Positions 15,194 through 25,262 of a DNA stretch of 64,000 nt are shown piece by piece. The notes beneath the pieces were generated by a model that saw only the letters and a program-made list of their open reading frames with translations, was not told the origin of the DNA and did not search any database. The position numbers and the translations under genes are program-made. Location of the stretch: positions 372,001 to 436,000 of the forward strand of contig CAJQUW010008928.1 of NCBI GenBank assembly GCA_907163375.1. The letters are read 5' to 3'. Numbering within the stretch: the stretch's first letter is position 1; the number at the start of each line of letters is the position of its first letter. This DNA is from Prostheceraeus crozeri. Lineage: Eukaryota > Platyhelminthes > Polycladida > Euryleptidae.

Positions 15194-18100
15194 TTATGTC
15201 AATACATCTCCTGAATGTGGTAGCGTGAGTTTTATTCTTTTGGGTGGAGGTATGTTTGTGTCAGGATGTCCATGTGGAAGAGATGTGTTATGTCCTATCC
15301 AACACCTCTTATCCTCCCATGCTGAAAGTGCTCGTTTCTTGAACGTGTACGTTTTCACAGTATGAACTTGAGATTTTAAGATTGTCATATTGACAAACGT
15401 TATATTTTTATTTTTATAGACCTTATAGGAGCGATGTTTCATTTTATGAACAATGGATTTTGATATACCTTTAGCACGCTTAATACTATCTGCACATTCT
15501 TTTAGTTTCATGGAATACATTTTAGGACGGAGGAGAATCATTTCATCTATTTCCTTTCCTGCTGTTTCATCCTTAAAACAACCAAGTTTGGCTTTATTCT
15601 GTATGGATTAGAGTGGATGAGTGGGATTGTAGTTAGATGTGTCGAAATATTTTTCTAATGACTTGCCTACTTCATTAAAATTTAAATCTTTTTGAGTGGT
15701 AATTCCTAAAAAGAAACTATCTGTATCACCACCCAGCAAGCGAACCTCTTTTACGAGAGGGCATGGTTTTAATATTTTGTAGAAGAGTTGATACATTTCA
15801 AGCTTGGAATAATCTAAAACGGCTTGCCCAATATAGATGGGTTTGCACAACTCAACTTCTGATTTAATCATTTTAACACCTACAAGATCCTCATCGATGA
15901 TGTCTCTATCAATGAAAAGAGGTGATGAGGTCAATTTGTGATATTTTTGTTCATCAACGACTAGTTTGTAATTCATACGTTTTCTAACATCCTCCATGGT
16001 CTTTCCGAATAGACTGTTATTCTTATATTTATAAAAATCCTTTTCAAAATTATTTTGGGCGAGTGCACGTTTTTGACTGTTACTATCTATGTAGGGTTTG
16101 AGGAAGGCTTTCTGTCTAAATTTGATAATGCGGTGAACTGACTTTAGAAGCATGCCCATTTCTAAATAGAATTTTAATATGCAGAAGTGTACGAGATAAT
16201 TTTTCTTATCATATTGGGTGAGTAAAAGTTTGCGGCATGGTTTATACCTTGGCTGTCCACACTCTGTTAAGTTATTATGAAATTGTGACATGAATGGTGA
16301 AAAAATATCTTCAATCACTTCACCAGATTCAGGTGCGAGTGGGAAATCAGCAGTTTTATTTTTAATGCTATTTGGATAAATCAAATCCACTTCAAAATAA
16401 TATCCCCAATCACCTTCATCTGGAATCTTCAGTATGTTTGAAGGGTTGGAGTAATACTCAAGCTCATCTTGATTTAACCAACTAAACTCGGAATGAGGTA
16501 TTGGTTTAGACAGTGAACTGCCATATAAATTATTTTGGTCATAGTACTTTAGGCCTATCACCTACATCACCTACTGTTTCAGATTTTATATGATGTTTAT
16601 TTACAAATGTGAGACCACCGCGTATTCCGCGCTCAAATATATTATACATCTCCGGCTCTTGTAAGAGATGAATGGTCTCACCAGTCATTTTAAAGGCTGA
16701 TTTAAAGGACATGGCTGGTAGACTGACAAAGTGGACAGGATCTAATTTGTCTTCTTCTAATGCCACTCGTCGAAATTCCTGAAAGACATCAGCCAGCAAA
16801 ATGACATCTAATTCTAAGTAAGCGATCATATAATCGCCAAACGTTTTACAATCAAATTTTAACCATGCCTCTTGAGCATGTTCATAGTCCTCTACTGGAC
16901 AATCTTCACCCGTCAAATCGTTTTTGAATTTGTCAATGGAAGGAAGGGTTGTTTCATTTAGTTTAGACATTGAGCTAAAATACGCATAAGGAAAGACTCC
17001 TTTGCGAGTGATTATTTCATCCGTTAAGTTTGGATAGTGTTTCTTCAAAGTTTGACTATGGGGAAGAAACTTGAGATTACGAACGAGAGAAGCTAGTGAC
17101 GCTGACATGAATTGAAATGAATCTAAAAATTTTATTTCTAAGAAGACTGTCTTATTTTCTTTAGTTTTATCTACTGGTACTTTTGCTGTCATTGCCATGA
17201 ATTTTTCTCTCGTTTGTGCTATTACATTAAACTGCCACGATTTCATCTGGCTCAACCCTCCTTTTATGAGCATATGACTGTCATAGCCCTTAAAGTTATG
17301 AAAAATGACGGGTAGTACACGACGTCTCAACCTAAGTGAAAAGTTACATTTGGAGCAGAGTGCGTTTCTAAATTTACCAGTGATGTGATCATGATCACGC
17401 ACTTTCTTAATTTTATCGTCATCAAACGTTTTATGACATTTAGGACAGGATGTGCAACTTTCAAATTTTTGTTTGTCTTCATCTGACATATGTAGTGACT
17501 TACGCTGCAATTGGGAATCATATGATTGTTGAAATTTAGCAGCTTTATCGAGAAATTCTAGAAATTTTGAAATGCAATCTTCACCTTGCCAAGTATGCAT
17601 TTTGTTTTGTGTATTCCTAAAGTGGTCATGCCATACTTCATAGCAGGATATGGCTGCTGGCTTGTGGATGATATCATCAATGTAGCATTCTATGTCTGCG
17701 TAAATGACACGCAGGGGACTTAATTCGTCACCATTATCCCTATGTGAAAATATTTTATCTTTGGGCATGCGTTCCATTTGTAATTTACCTCGCTTGCACC
17801 ATTTATAGTGAGTTTCAAATTTATCTTTACTCCAAAAGGAGCGGATGCAGCGGTCGCATACAAAATGTTCACCTCTTTTAGAGTGCCCCAAGTGAGTGTA
17901 CAAGCGAGAGATTTTGGGAATACCACAGTAGTGCCATTCCTCCCTATCATCTTGTTTTACTAATAAGAGGTTGACTACATGTTCATAACAAGTTGAACGT
18001 GAATTATAGCGGGCACCCTTCAACCCCTTCTCCCACACGTGAACGACAATTTTAATCTTATTATGTTTTTCGAACGTTTCTACATCTTTGATTTTCATGT

Positions 18101-19166
18101 TGTTACTATCACAACCTTCAAAGTTTAGTTCATCCTCCCACTGTCTATAGCTATAGGTATGATTTCGATTCGCGTTGATATCATTATAGTGAAGGATGGA
18201 TAGGACTGCATATTTGAAACACTGTGATTTACAATCGACATTGATGACAGCTTTCTTATTATACAACGTTTTTGGTAGTTTAAATGTACCTCGAGCTGCA
18301 TGACTTTCTAATAGTGAAATTTTGAATATGGCTGAGTCCACACCATCAAAAATGAGAGCGCTGTCGCGTTGATTGAATTTATCTACATTTGATTTTAAAC
18401 ATTGAATGTGAAAATTTAGCCAAGACTCGCAGTCTACAACTTCGGTTGCGGAAGAGGAAGGAACATGAAACTGTATTCTCTCCGTCACTTGACCCGTTTG
18501 AAAATCTATCTTAATATATTTTAGTTTAAAGTAGATGAGCGCCTTCATTCTAAAATTGTCTAAATTGTTGAGGAGCGATTCGATAATGTTTGAATTTTGA
18601 AGGAGCCACTCAGGAAAATCTACTATTTGAGTATTGGACTCCATGCAGTAGTCGCGTACTAAATTATTATGTGAAACATTAATGAGGGAGATGGTAGAGG
18701 TACCGTTGGTGTAGCGATCATTTGCATGCGTGTGTTGAAGTCTGTGCGAAGATCGCTGAAAGTGACTATCAAAAGAAAGAGGGCACAAATCGCAAGGAAA
18801 GGAGATGTCATCATCAGAATGAACTTCACCTCCGGAGATTGACGCCGCTTTGCGTTGACACACACGTTGTTTGATGTGTCGAAGGAGACTGTGCTTCCTT
18901 GTAAACATATGTCCGCAGTCGGCACATTCCCACTCGTTGCCTTGTCGCGAGAGTCCTGAGCTGGAACTCACATCACCTGAAAGAGAAATCATTCTTTCAT
19001 CTCTGTTCAAGTCTCAGTGTATTGTTACAACCTACCTTGACTCAACAACTCTAAACTTTCCTCGAGAAGGGAGGGTGTTGGTGATGAAGTTGATGCCTGA
19101 AATTGAGGAAGATGCTATTAGCCACACGTTTGAGGGAGATGAGTGAAGAAATTTTCAACTTACCAT
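15194..19166 (-). pseudogene. polB: Protein-primed-type DNA polymerase B, spliced, broken by a frameshift and a nonsense codon
   Basis: Exon 1 is the ATG at 19166-19164. Intron 1 (19163-19097, 67 nt) leads to exon 2 (19096-19036, starting Ala-Ser-Thr). Intron 2 (19035-18977, 59 nt) is phase 1 and joins exon 3. The protein has three zinc-finger-like motifs (about 18930, 18800 and 17850). Exonuclease motifs are YADIE (17700), HNFKGYDSH (17290) and YLELDVILLADV (16810). An HNH/endonuclease-VII-like HDHITG...CSKCN lies near 17370. Polymerase motif A is YYDQNNLYG (16530), B is NNSLFGKTMEDVRKR (16000), and C is DTDS (15725). The frame shifts at about 16540-16562, next to a 9-bp tandem repeat. An in-frame TAA at 15608-15610 precedes the last about 138 codons. 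All catalytic motifs remain, but a continuous protein cannot be made from this copy. Confidence 0.9.
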
Positions 19167-19340
19167 TTCAACGAAATTATGTTTAAGCTTGATACTTCAA
19201 CAAGATAGAGACTTCACTCAAATATTACGTCTCAAATTTGGAATTCACTTGTACGCCTCAAATAATAACAGAATTCGCTAGACAACAGTTCACTTATGCG
19301 TCTCAAAGACAGAGTGAAATGACACGAATGTCACTTTACA

Positions 19341-19386
19341 TATATACTTTCATATTCATCATTCATTGGCTGTTCATTCTGATTGG
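19341..19386 (-). promoter_or_regulatory. PolB promoter: two CCAAT boxes and TATA box (minus strand)
   Basis: On the minus strand, CCAAT lies at 19386-19382 and 19369-19365, 17 bp apart, then TATATA at 19346-19341. Order and spacing match the left early promoter at 3013-3060. The roughly 175-bp leader to ATG 19166 contains three copies of a TTTGAG(A/G)CGTA-like element (about 19300, 19258 and 19230). Confidence 0.7.
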
Positions 19387-19443
19387 TTGCTTGTTGATAC
19401 TTAAGAATTAGAAAACATTTCAAAGTTATTATTCACAGTCAAC

Positions 19444-19839
19444 ATGACAAGCCCTCCGACAACACCAAACACAAAATTCTCTTCTCCATCCTCAACACCA
19501 AACGCTCCAACGAAGGTAGAGAAGGTGTTATTACCAGCGGACAACGAAGAGAGTGTATGTGAGAAGGAGTGTCCCGACTTAACAGGCGTGAGGTGGAAGT
19601 ATCTCCAGTACGATACTGACGATGTGATGGAGATCACCAGCACGAAATTCCTCCACCAATTATGGGAGTGGTACACCCCTAACTCCCAGCCACGAACTAT
19701 GGAGGAGTGGGAGTATATTGATAAAGTGAGGCTCGCAGTGGAAGAACGATTAAAGCAACTGAACTGTTTTTGCTATCTATGTGAAGCCAGACTCTGGGAC
19801 GATATTGACGATGAAGACCTTTTGAAATACATGCCATAA
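19444..19839 (+). CDS. Small acidic Ser/Thr/Pro-leader protein with Cys pairs, unknown
   Basis: 131 aa from ATG 19444, divergent from PolB. Residues 1-35 are rich in Ser, Thr and Pro. The rest is acidic with aromatic residues (VRWKYLQYDTDDV, FLHQLWEWY, MEEWEYIDKVRLAVEERLKQL) and a late CFCYLCEARLW that could bind a metal. A candidate acceptor (TTCACAG, about 19433) just before the ATG suggests a 5'-UTR intron. The stop overlaps AATAAA. I recognise no family. Its location beside PolB suggests an early gene. Confidence 0.55.
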   Translation: MTSPPTTPNTKFSSPSSTPNAPTKVEKVLLPADNEESVCEKECPDLTGVRWKYLQYDTDDVMEITSTKFLHQLWEWYTPNSQPRTMEEWEYIDKVRLAVEERLKQLNCFCYLCEARLWDDIDDEDLLKYMP

Positions 19840-19884
19840 TAAATTTTTATTTCATATTATCTTTGCTTTCATACTGACGTAAAT

Positions 19885-20250
19885 TGACGTAAGTTGTAAA
19901 TCTTAAAACATTTCATATGGACGATGATGATAGATGAAATAGTGTCAAATAAAATTAAGATAGCTTACACTTCTGATACAGGGATAGCAATCGACTGCGA
20001 TCCATGTGTAAAGAGCTTGTTAGACTACGGATGGGCTTAAGTGGATGATTTAACCATGTATACTTTTTCATTTGGAAATAGTAGCACGCTTAGTCTAACT
20101 TGTAAATCTTAAAACATTTCATATGGACGATGATGATGATAGATGAAATAGTGTCAAATAAAATTAAGATAGCTTACACTTCTGATACAGGGATAGCAAT
20201 CGACTGCGATCCATGTGTAAAGAGCTTGTTAGACTACGGAAGAGAGAAGT
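19885..20250 (+). repeat. Direct duplication of about 140 bp
   Basis: The segment starting TAAATCTTAAAACATTTCATA occurs at about 19894 and again at about 20101. Each copy runs through GATAGCAATCGACTGCGATCC to GTTAGACTACGG. A short fragment of it recurs at about 21082. Open frames crossing the copies look accidental. Confidence 0.8.
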
Positions 20251-20579
20251 GTGTTATGTTGCGTGTGGCGCGTGAGTGTCCTCCCATTTCATTCCATTCA
20301 TCAATTCGTCTCATTGATAGAGACAGGTAGAACTCATGGTTCTCATAACGTGTGCAATGGAAAGTTTTAGGCAACCTTCGACAGTTGGCTAAATGTCGCC
20401 CTGACGCGAATGCATACTACGTTGAGACAGAGGCAATCACTTGCAAACATGACGCAGAGAGGTTTAACAAGATTGACCATTGCCGAATGTCCCTTGCGGT
20501 ATACATAGCTACGGGTTTCACCGCCGCCCTTTACAGGAACGCCCGTCGAAAGGAAGTATTACACCGAACTTCATTTGCA
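20251..20579. other. No clear gene
   Basis: A + strand frame of 136 codons crosses this stretch into the 140-bp repeat, but it has no recognisable domain. The coding signal in this arm is on the minus strand, so I do not call it. Confidence 0.4.
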
Positions 20580-20720
20580 ACGTTCAAGTTGACTGATAGC
20601 AGATTCAACTTAATGATAGTATTCGCCAGTCCGAAGACTGCCCAGGGCAAACCGCGAGGAGGTTCTATCATGTCTTGCCCCATTGTGGCCCTTAAGAGAG
20701 CCGATGGTTCGTTCTCGGGG
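20580..20720 (-). repeat. 140-bp module, copy 1
   Basis: Nearly identical to copies at 21104-21244 and 21579-21720. Read on the minus strand it encodes about 46 residues including ENEPSALLRATMGQD, then a hydrophobic segment, GLPWAVFGLANTIIKLNLL. This copy has a longer G/C run at its start that shifts its frame relative to gene A. Confidence 0.8.
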
Positions 20721-20733
20721 GGTGTGAATTTGA

Positions 20734-20988
20734 CTATTGGCTGGAATAGTCAATGGGTATGACGGTTAGGTTGTCATAGACCCTATACCGCCGAGGCCGT
20801 ACTGGTGCATCTGGCACCTTTCGGATGCGGGTGGTATTTGGAGTCCACACTTCATCCGTCCAAACGATCCTCTTGATCTTCCCCTTCTTCTCATCCTCCT
20901 CATCCTACTCGTCGAGGATGACGAACTCGGGAATGGCGTTGTCTTCATCGGTGAAGACGGGAATGTTGTCGGCAGATGTCGCTTCCAT
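20734..20988 (-). pseudogene. Right-arm minus-strand gene A, with internal TAG
   Basis: From ATG 20988 the frame gives an acidic start (MEATSADNIPVFTDEDNAIP). It meets TAG at 20907-20905 (codon 28) and then continues with a basic, normal-looking protein (KKGKIKRIVWTDEVW, VRPRRYRVYDNLTVIP) to TAG at 20734. A TATA box (TATATAAG on the minus strand, 21038-21031) lies 43 nt upstream of the ATG. The 140-bp module begins 14 nt after the stop. Unknown function. It is related to its neighbours only through the shared module. Confidence 0.5.
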
Positions 20989-21068
20989 CGTGACTTCAAA
21001 TTGAATGAGAAGCGCTACAATCTTCTGGCTTATATAGGGTTTTCAACAATGAATTGCTCAACAGCGAA

Positions 21069-21521
21069 TCAGAATGCTTCAGGGATAGCAATCGACTGCA
21101 TAATGTTCAAGTTGACTGATAGCAGATTCAACTTAATGATAGTATTCGCCAGTCCGAAGACTGCCCAGGGCAAACCGCGAGGAGGTTCTATCAAATCTTG
21201 CCCCATGGTGGCCCTTAAGAGAGCCGATGGTTCATTCTCGGGAGTAACGTCATCTTACACCCTACCAATTCTGCTGAGAGAGTCTTTGACTCTCTCTTTG
21301 GTAGCACTGTCGACTTCCACACTAACTGGTACATGGCTAAAAAGTGGAATGTAGCGCCATTCCGTTGGATTGACAGCAGTTGCTGTCATCGGATTGCCAA
21401 TCCGAGCAAGATTATTAAAAACTCTGTCTTGCTCCTCTAGCCTGACAAACTCCTCAAATAAATTTCGCGGCCTTAACTGCGGTCCGCGAGGAGAGCTGAC
21501 TTGACTGTTCGGCGTCTGCAT
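21069..21521 (-). CDS. Right-arm minus-strand gene B, stop at 21255 followed by in-frame module
   Basis: From ATG 21521 an 88-aa polar protein (MQTPNSQVSSPRGPQ, NLFEEFVRLEEQDRVFNNLARIGNPM, VDSATKERVKDSLSRIGRV) ends at TAA 21257-21255. The same frame continues past the TAA through module copy 2 and ends at TGA 21071-21069. TATATAAA on the minus strand (21560-21553) lies about 32 bp upstream of the ATG, giving a very short leader. The certain product is the 88-aa form. The extended form needs readthrough or an ancestral sense codon. No known family. Confidence 0.5.
21104..21244 (-). repeat. 140-bp module, copy 2
   Basis: Same unit as 20580-20720, with a few substitutions. In frame with gene B apart from the intervening TAA. 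Confidence 0.8.
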
Positions 21522-21552
21522 GATTGAAATGAAATGAAATGAGAGGCAGTGG

Positions 21553-21560
21553 TTTATATA
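21553..21560 (-). promoter_or_regulatory. TATA box for gene B
   Basis: TATATAAA on the minus strand, 32 bp before ATG 21521. Together with 21031-21038 and 23566-23573 it marks three minus-strand promoters in the right arm. Confidence 0.6.
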
Positions 21561-21565
21561 CCCCT

Positions 21566-22972
21566 CTAACGCGACGCAACGTTCAAGTTGACTGATAGCA
21601 GATTCAACTTAATGATAGTATTCGCCAGTCCGAAGACTGCCCAGGGCAAACCGCGTGGAGGTTCTATCATGTCTTGCCCCATGGTGGCCCTTAAGAGAGC
21701 CGATGGTTCGTTCTCGGGAGTGAATTGATGGGGTGGTGAAGGCGGGCAAAGATCTGCAATGAAAATGATATGTATTAGAATAGGATATACTATCTTATTT
21801 GCTTTTCACTTACCAAGTTAGTCATCCTTTGGCAGTCTCGCGCGTTTCCGAATCGAAAATTTGTGGAGATGGCCGCGCATTCGTAGGCTGGCGTGGAGGC
21901 ATTTTTTCGTTGGATGGCCATTATAACATATTATTGACTTGTCCAGATTTTGATTCACGAGTACTTCGCCGGCCAAATGATTATCACGAATAGGGATGTG
22001 AAACTCAAACAAACGATCCTCATTCACACGTTCCCACTCATCCCTCATGCGCTCCAACTTCTCATACGCCTGCCTCTCATCACCCCGCCGAGCCACAGTC
22101 CTCTCCAACTCAACATTCCTCGCTCTCAACACACTCATCTCCTTCATCATCTCCTCAAACTTCGCTTCTGCATCTCTCATTCTTCTCTCAGCAGCACTCG
22201 CCCTCTTCTCACACTCATCATTCTTCTCTTCCAACTCTCGCGTCTTTTTCTTCAAATCAGTCACACTACGCCTCATTCTAATATTTTCATCCGCTACCTC
22301 CTTCGACTTCAGTTCCTTCTTTTTCAACTCATCCAACTCCTTCACAACTTCATCCTTCACTTTCTTCAAACTCTCATACTTATTAACCAACAAATCATGC
22401 GCCATCTGCTGCGAAACATGCCTCTTCTCTTCATCCTTCAACCACCTCGCCGACTGCACACGAATCCCACCACTCTTCACTTTTGGGGAAGATGAGCTCT
22501 TCGGGGGGTCGGTGATGACGATGTTTGACACCTCCGACGACTAAGAGTTCAACTTCCTCACACGCTTCCTCACACGCTCCCTATCTAAATCCACATCAAT
22601 CACACGCTCAATCTCACCCTCCAACGACGCAACCGCTCTCGCCAACTCATCATTCTCAACAACATTCTCAACAACATTCTCAGCCTTACCCTCTCGCTCG
22701 ATCGCCAACATTCGCTCCCTCTCTTCCACAATCAACTGCGTAAATCTCAAATCAGTCACTAAACCACCACTACAGTCAGCATGCACTCTGTAAAAACGCG
22801 CCTCATCCTCATCACCCTTCAGCACTCTACACTTCACGCACGCAACCCTATTCAAGATAATCATGTAGCCGGTGCCCGCCTTCTTGACATGAGCCTTGGC
22901 GTCCGCACTGCGATTAACTCGCCCACATGAGCACATTTTGATGTGATATTTACGATTTTTGTCGTTAGCCAT
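21566..22972 (-). pseudogene. Zinc-ribbon-like plus coiled-coil protein (gene C), interrupted by TAG
   Basis: From ATG 22972, residues 1-60 have CSCG and CVKC pairs (metal-binding candidate). After 143 codons the frame meets TAG (22543-22541) and continues in the same frame, without an ATG nearby, into a long Glu/Lys/Arg-rich heptad region (KKVKDEVVKELDELKKKE to ERMRDEWERVNED), a coiled coil of about 125 residues. A basic tail ends at TAA 21818. A donor GTAAGT follows at 21813 and an acceptor TTGCAG ends at 21754; after splicing the frame runs into module copy 3 and stops at 21566. One ancestral protein of about 380 residues or more is the simplest reading. Family unknown. A structural or scaffolding role is plausible for the coiled coil. 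Confidence 0.6.
21579..21720 (-). repeat. 140-bp module, copy 3
   Basis: Third copy. It is joined in frame to the coiled-coil gene by a candidate 59-nt intron (21813-21755), with a TAA four bases before the donor. Confidence 0.8.
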
Positions 22973-22990
22973 GTTAGATTTTATTGTGAA

Positions 22991-23573
22991 CTGTAAGATA
23001 ATGAAATTTGTATAAGTTTGGAATCATGTAGTACAGTCATATTCCTAAAGAGTGTAGTGAGTGGCACTCGATCCCGTCGACAGCCCGAAGGCCTTGTACT
23101 GATCACTAGGGAAGTGAGAGATCTTCCCCGATACCCGCTCTTTACAGCTGAAGACATCATTGTCACTGCCCCGAAGTGGTAACAGGAACGCCGAGTCAAA
23201 GGTAGTGATCAGTAGCTGGGATCTAACCCCTCAAAGCTGCCTTAGACTTAGTTAAATTTCAAATCTGATAGCAGATTTGAACTAAGGATACTTGAAAACC
23301 TTAGTCTATATGTTAAAACTTTGAAAAAACTGAAAATTAAGAATTTTTTAAAAATTCCGCATTTTACTACTCATACTACTTTTAAAAAATTTTATCAGTA
23401 GTAAAGACACTATCAAACTCTATCATACAAACTTTGAAGTAAGAAGATAGCTTGCCTACTTCAAAAGATAGAGTCCTTTGAAACACCCGATATCGGGAGC
23501 TCAGAGCGACGACCGTCGCTTACCTCGTCTTTCGATGAACTTCTTCAGACTTACGTTGTCGGGGGTTTATATA
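22991..23573 (-). promoter_or_regulatory. Promoter and 5'-UTR intron of gene C
   Basis: TATATAAA on the minus strand (23573-23566) is followed by a donor CGAG/GTAAGC at 23524/23523. A good acceptor, TTATCTTACAG, ends at 22991, 18 nt before ATG 22972. The roughly 530-nt intron contains no gene. This is a prediction from signals only. Confidence 0.5.
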
Positions 23574-23749
23574 TGCTCGGAAGAAAACTTAAAATGGCTC
23601 TATCTCCGAAAGTATTCATCGTAGCGACATGCGGTTTGTTGCAAACGATTCGTCTCATCATTCTCTATGATATGACACCTGAACCATTCTCATATGACCA
23701 CGGGAAGTTGGTCCGTCAGCACATGTCCATGTAACATGCCACAAGTGAA

Positions 23750-23880
23750 AAAATTCCTAAGTGTGAGAGCTCCAGTGTGGTGAAAATTTTGAAAAATTTA
23801 AAACTTCCGAATTTCGACCTGGGACCGACACCAAAACATTTTTCATCAAATTTCACTGACCTCCCCCCCTCCCCCCTCGT
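23750..23880 (+). repeat. Inverted partial copy of TIR block inside the right TIR
   Basis: A diverged copy of the internal TIR block in + orientation lies head-on against the right TIR, so 23755-24000 can fold back on itself around the C-rich centre at 23865-23880. The left end has no such inverted copy. Between 23574 and 23750 I see no gene. Confidence 0.7.
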
Positions 23881-24519
23881 TCAGAGAAATTTGATGAAAA
23901 ATGTTTTGGTGACGGTCCCAGGTCGAAATTCCACACTTTGGAAAATTTTCAAAATTTTACCCATACAAAGCCACTCTGACACTTAGGATTTTTTCAGGTG
24001 AGCGAGCTCCGACCTAAAATCTTGTAACCGCTCTAACTTTTGAACGACTGGTCCGATTGACTCGCAACAAAAAATGTTGTCGACCAGTTTTTTCTCCTCT
24101 TTCCAATGCAACTCGAACGAACAAAATCCGTTCACTAGAACCAAAGTTAGCAGAGGGGGGGAGGTCAGTGAAATTTGATGAAAAATGTTTTGGTGACGGT
24201 CCCAGGTCGAAATTCCACACTTTGGAAAATTTTCAAAATTTTACCCATACAAAGCCACTCTGACACAGGATTTTTTCAGGTGAGCTACGACAGTCCACCC
24301 CTCCCAACCTGGCCGGCACACCACGGCAACCTGGCCGGCACACCACGCCAACCTAGACACCACATCACCGCGCGCTACACGACGGTCGACCAGAGGGGGG
24401 GGACGTCAGACCCGAAACACCACGGCGGCCGACCACGACACTCTGCCGGTCCAGAGGGGGGGGACGTCAGCGATGGCGGCCATCTTGCGCTATCCAGAAG
24501 TGGAGTTTTACTTACTACT
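23881..24519 (-). repeat. Right terminal inverted repeat of Polinton
   Basis: Reverse complement of the left TIR. It contains the same two copies of the internal block and the same terminal palindrome. The inner edge near 23881 is where the match to the left arm is lost and a second, opposite-facing copy of the internal block begins. Confidence 0.92.
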
Positions 24520-24525
24520 TATTTT
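24520..24525. repeat. Target-site duplication, right (TATTTT)
   Basis: Exact match to 1762-1767. Base-for-base correspondence of the two TIR ends fixes this boundary. Confidence 0.93.
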
Positions 24526-24789
24526 GTTAATAATTTTCGCCCTAGAAATTTTGATGTCTATAATCAACGGATATCTAGAAGATATTATTAACATTCATGA
24601 TTGCCCATGTCCATGATAAATAGACTAAAATCTATGTAAAATGTGCTCTGATGTAATTTCAAAAATTATAAATCATTATTCCCTTGAGAAGTCCGTAAAC
24701 GGATGCTACCGGTAGGGATACCTCTTCGTTTTTGATTATTCTTCATTTGGAAACTTTTTTACTTATTAACTTGCCATTTTCGAGTTTTA
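24526..24789. other. AT-rich flank right of Polinton, no gene seen
   Basis: Counterpart of 1501-1761. No domain or clear repeat is visible. It ends in a TATA-rich tract where the RT remnant resumes. Confidence 0.5.
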
Positions 24790-25262
24790 CCTTTTTATTA
24801 TACATATATAGATATAGATATAAGACAGTTGTGAGACCGATAGCACTATATGCCACGGAATGCTGGGCTACCACTGCTCACGATCGTGCCTTTCATACAA
24901 TGGAGATGAGGAGCTGCGGTGGTCGCTAGGAATTACCTTGAAGGACTACGTAGAGAACGTAGTGGTGCGGCGCCGAATGCAAGTGGCCCCAATTACGGAG
25001 AAGATGACGGAACAGCGGCTAAGATGGTTTGGACATATGGAGTGAGGTTCGGGGGACTCGGTGGCGAGACGTGCGACACAGCTGCTGCTGCCTGGAAGGC
25101 GACCACGCGGCCGGCCTAGGAAACGATGGACCGTTGGAATACGCGAGGATCTGCGCGCGAAGGGCCTGACGAAGGAGGACGCGCTCAACCGACAACATTG
25201 GAGGTGATCAATCCGCGTGGCGGACCCCGCTGAGCGGGACTCTAGCGCCAGGAGAAGAAGAA
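24790..25262 (+). pseudogene. Decayed non-LTR reverse transcriptase, 3' part (right half)
   Basis: Starts in a TATAGATATA tract with TVVRPIALYATECW, then, through frame changes, EMRSCGG/LRW-type, DYVENVVVRRRMQVAPITEKMTEQRLRWFGH, GRPRKRW-like and a final DR..WR block. These are the terminal blocks of the RT whose earlier part is at 659-1430. It ends at an AAGAAGAAGATGAG tail near 25262. Confidence 0.75.

Larger units (their letters stand above)
1768..24519. mobile_element. Complete Polinton/Maverick-type virus-like transposon, 22.75 kb
   Basis: Both ends are visible: the terminus AGTAGTAAGTAAAACTCC at 1768 and its reverse complement ending at 24519. A perfect 6-bp duplication, TATTTT, flanks it (1762-1767 and 24520-24525). 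AG...CT ends, 6-bp duplications, long TIRs and a gene set of PolB, rve integrase, A32-like ATPase, adenain-like protease and jelly-roll capsid protein are what defines Polintons, including the adintovirus-like group. The layout is an early + unit on the left, a structural block in the middle, PolB on the minus strand, and minus-strand accessory genes on the right. Several genes carry disabling changes, so this copy is unlikely to be autonomous. A close relative begins at 61465. Confidence 0.95.

Noticed and set aside
20352..20762. Plus-strand 136-codon ORF through the 140-bp module
   Set aside because: No promoter or recognisable domain. TATA boxes and neighbouring coding frames are on the minus strand.
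14531..22543. In-frame interruptions in the Polinton are all TAA or TAG, hinting at stop-codon reassignment
   Set aside because: Many genes here end properly at TAA/TAG, the PolB stop sits where relatives seem to have an aromatic residue rather than Gln, and with few events the absence of TGA is not significant. Decay explains it better.
22047..22544. Plus-strand ORFs of 165-181 codons at 21950-22544
   Set aside because: They are antisense shadows of the Glu/Lys-rich coiled coil on the minus strand; the Ser/Phe- and Leu/His-rich composition is what that complement produces.
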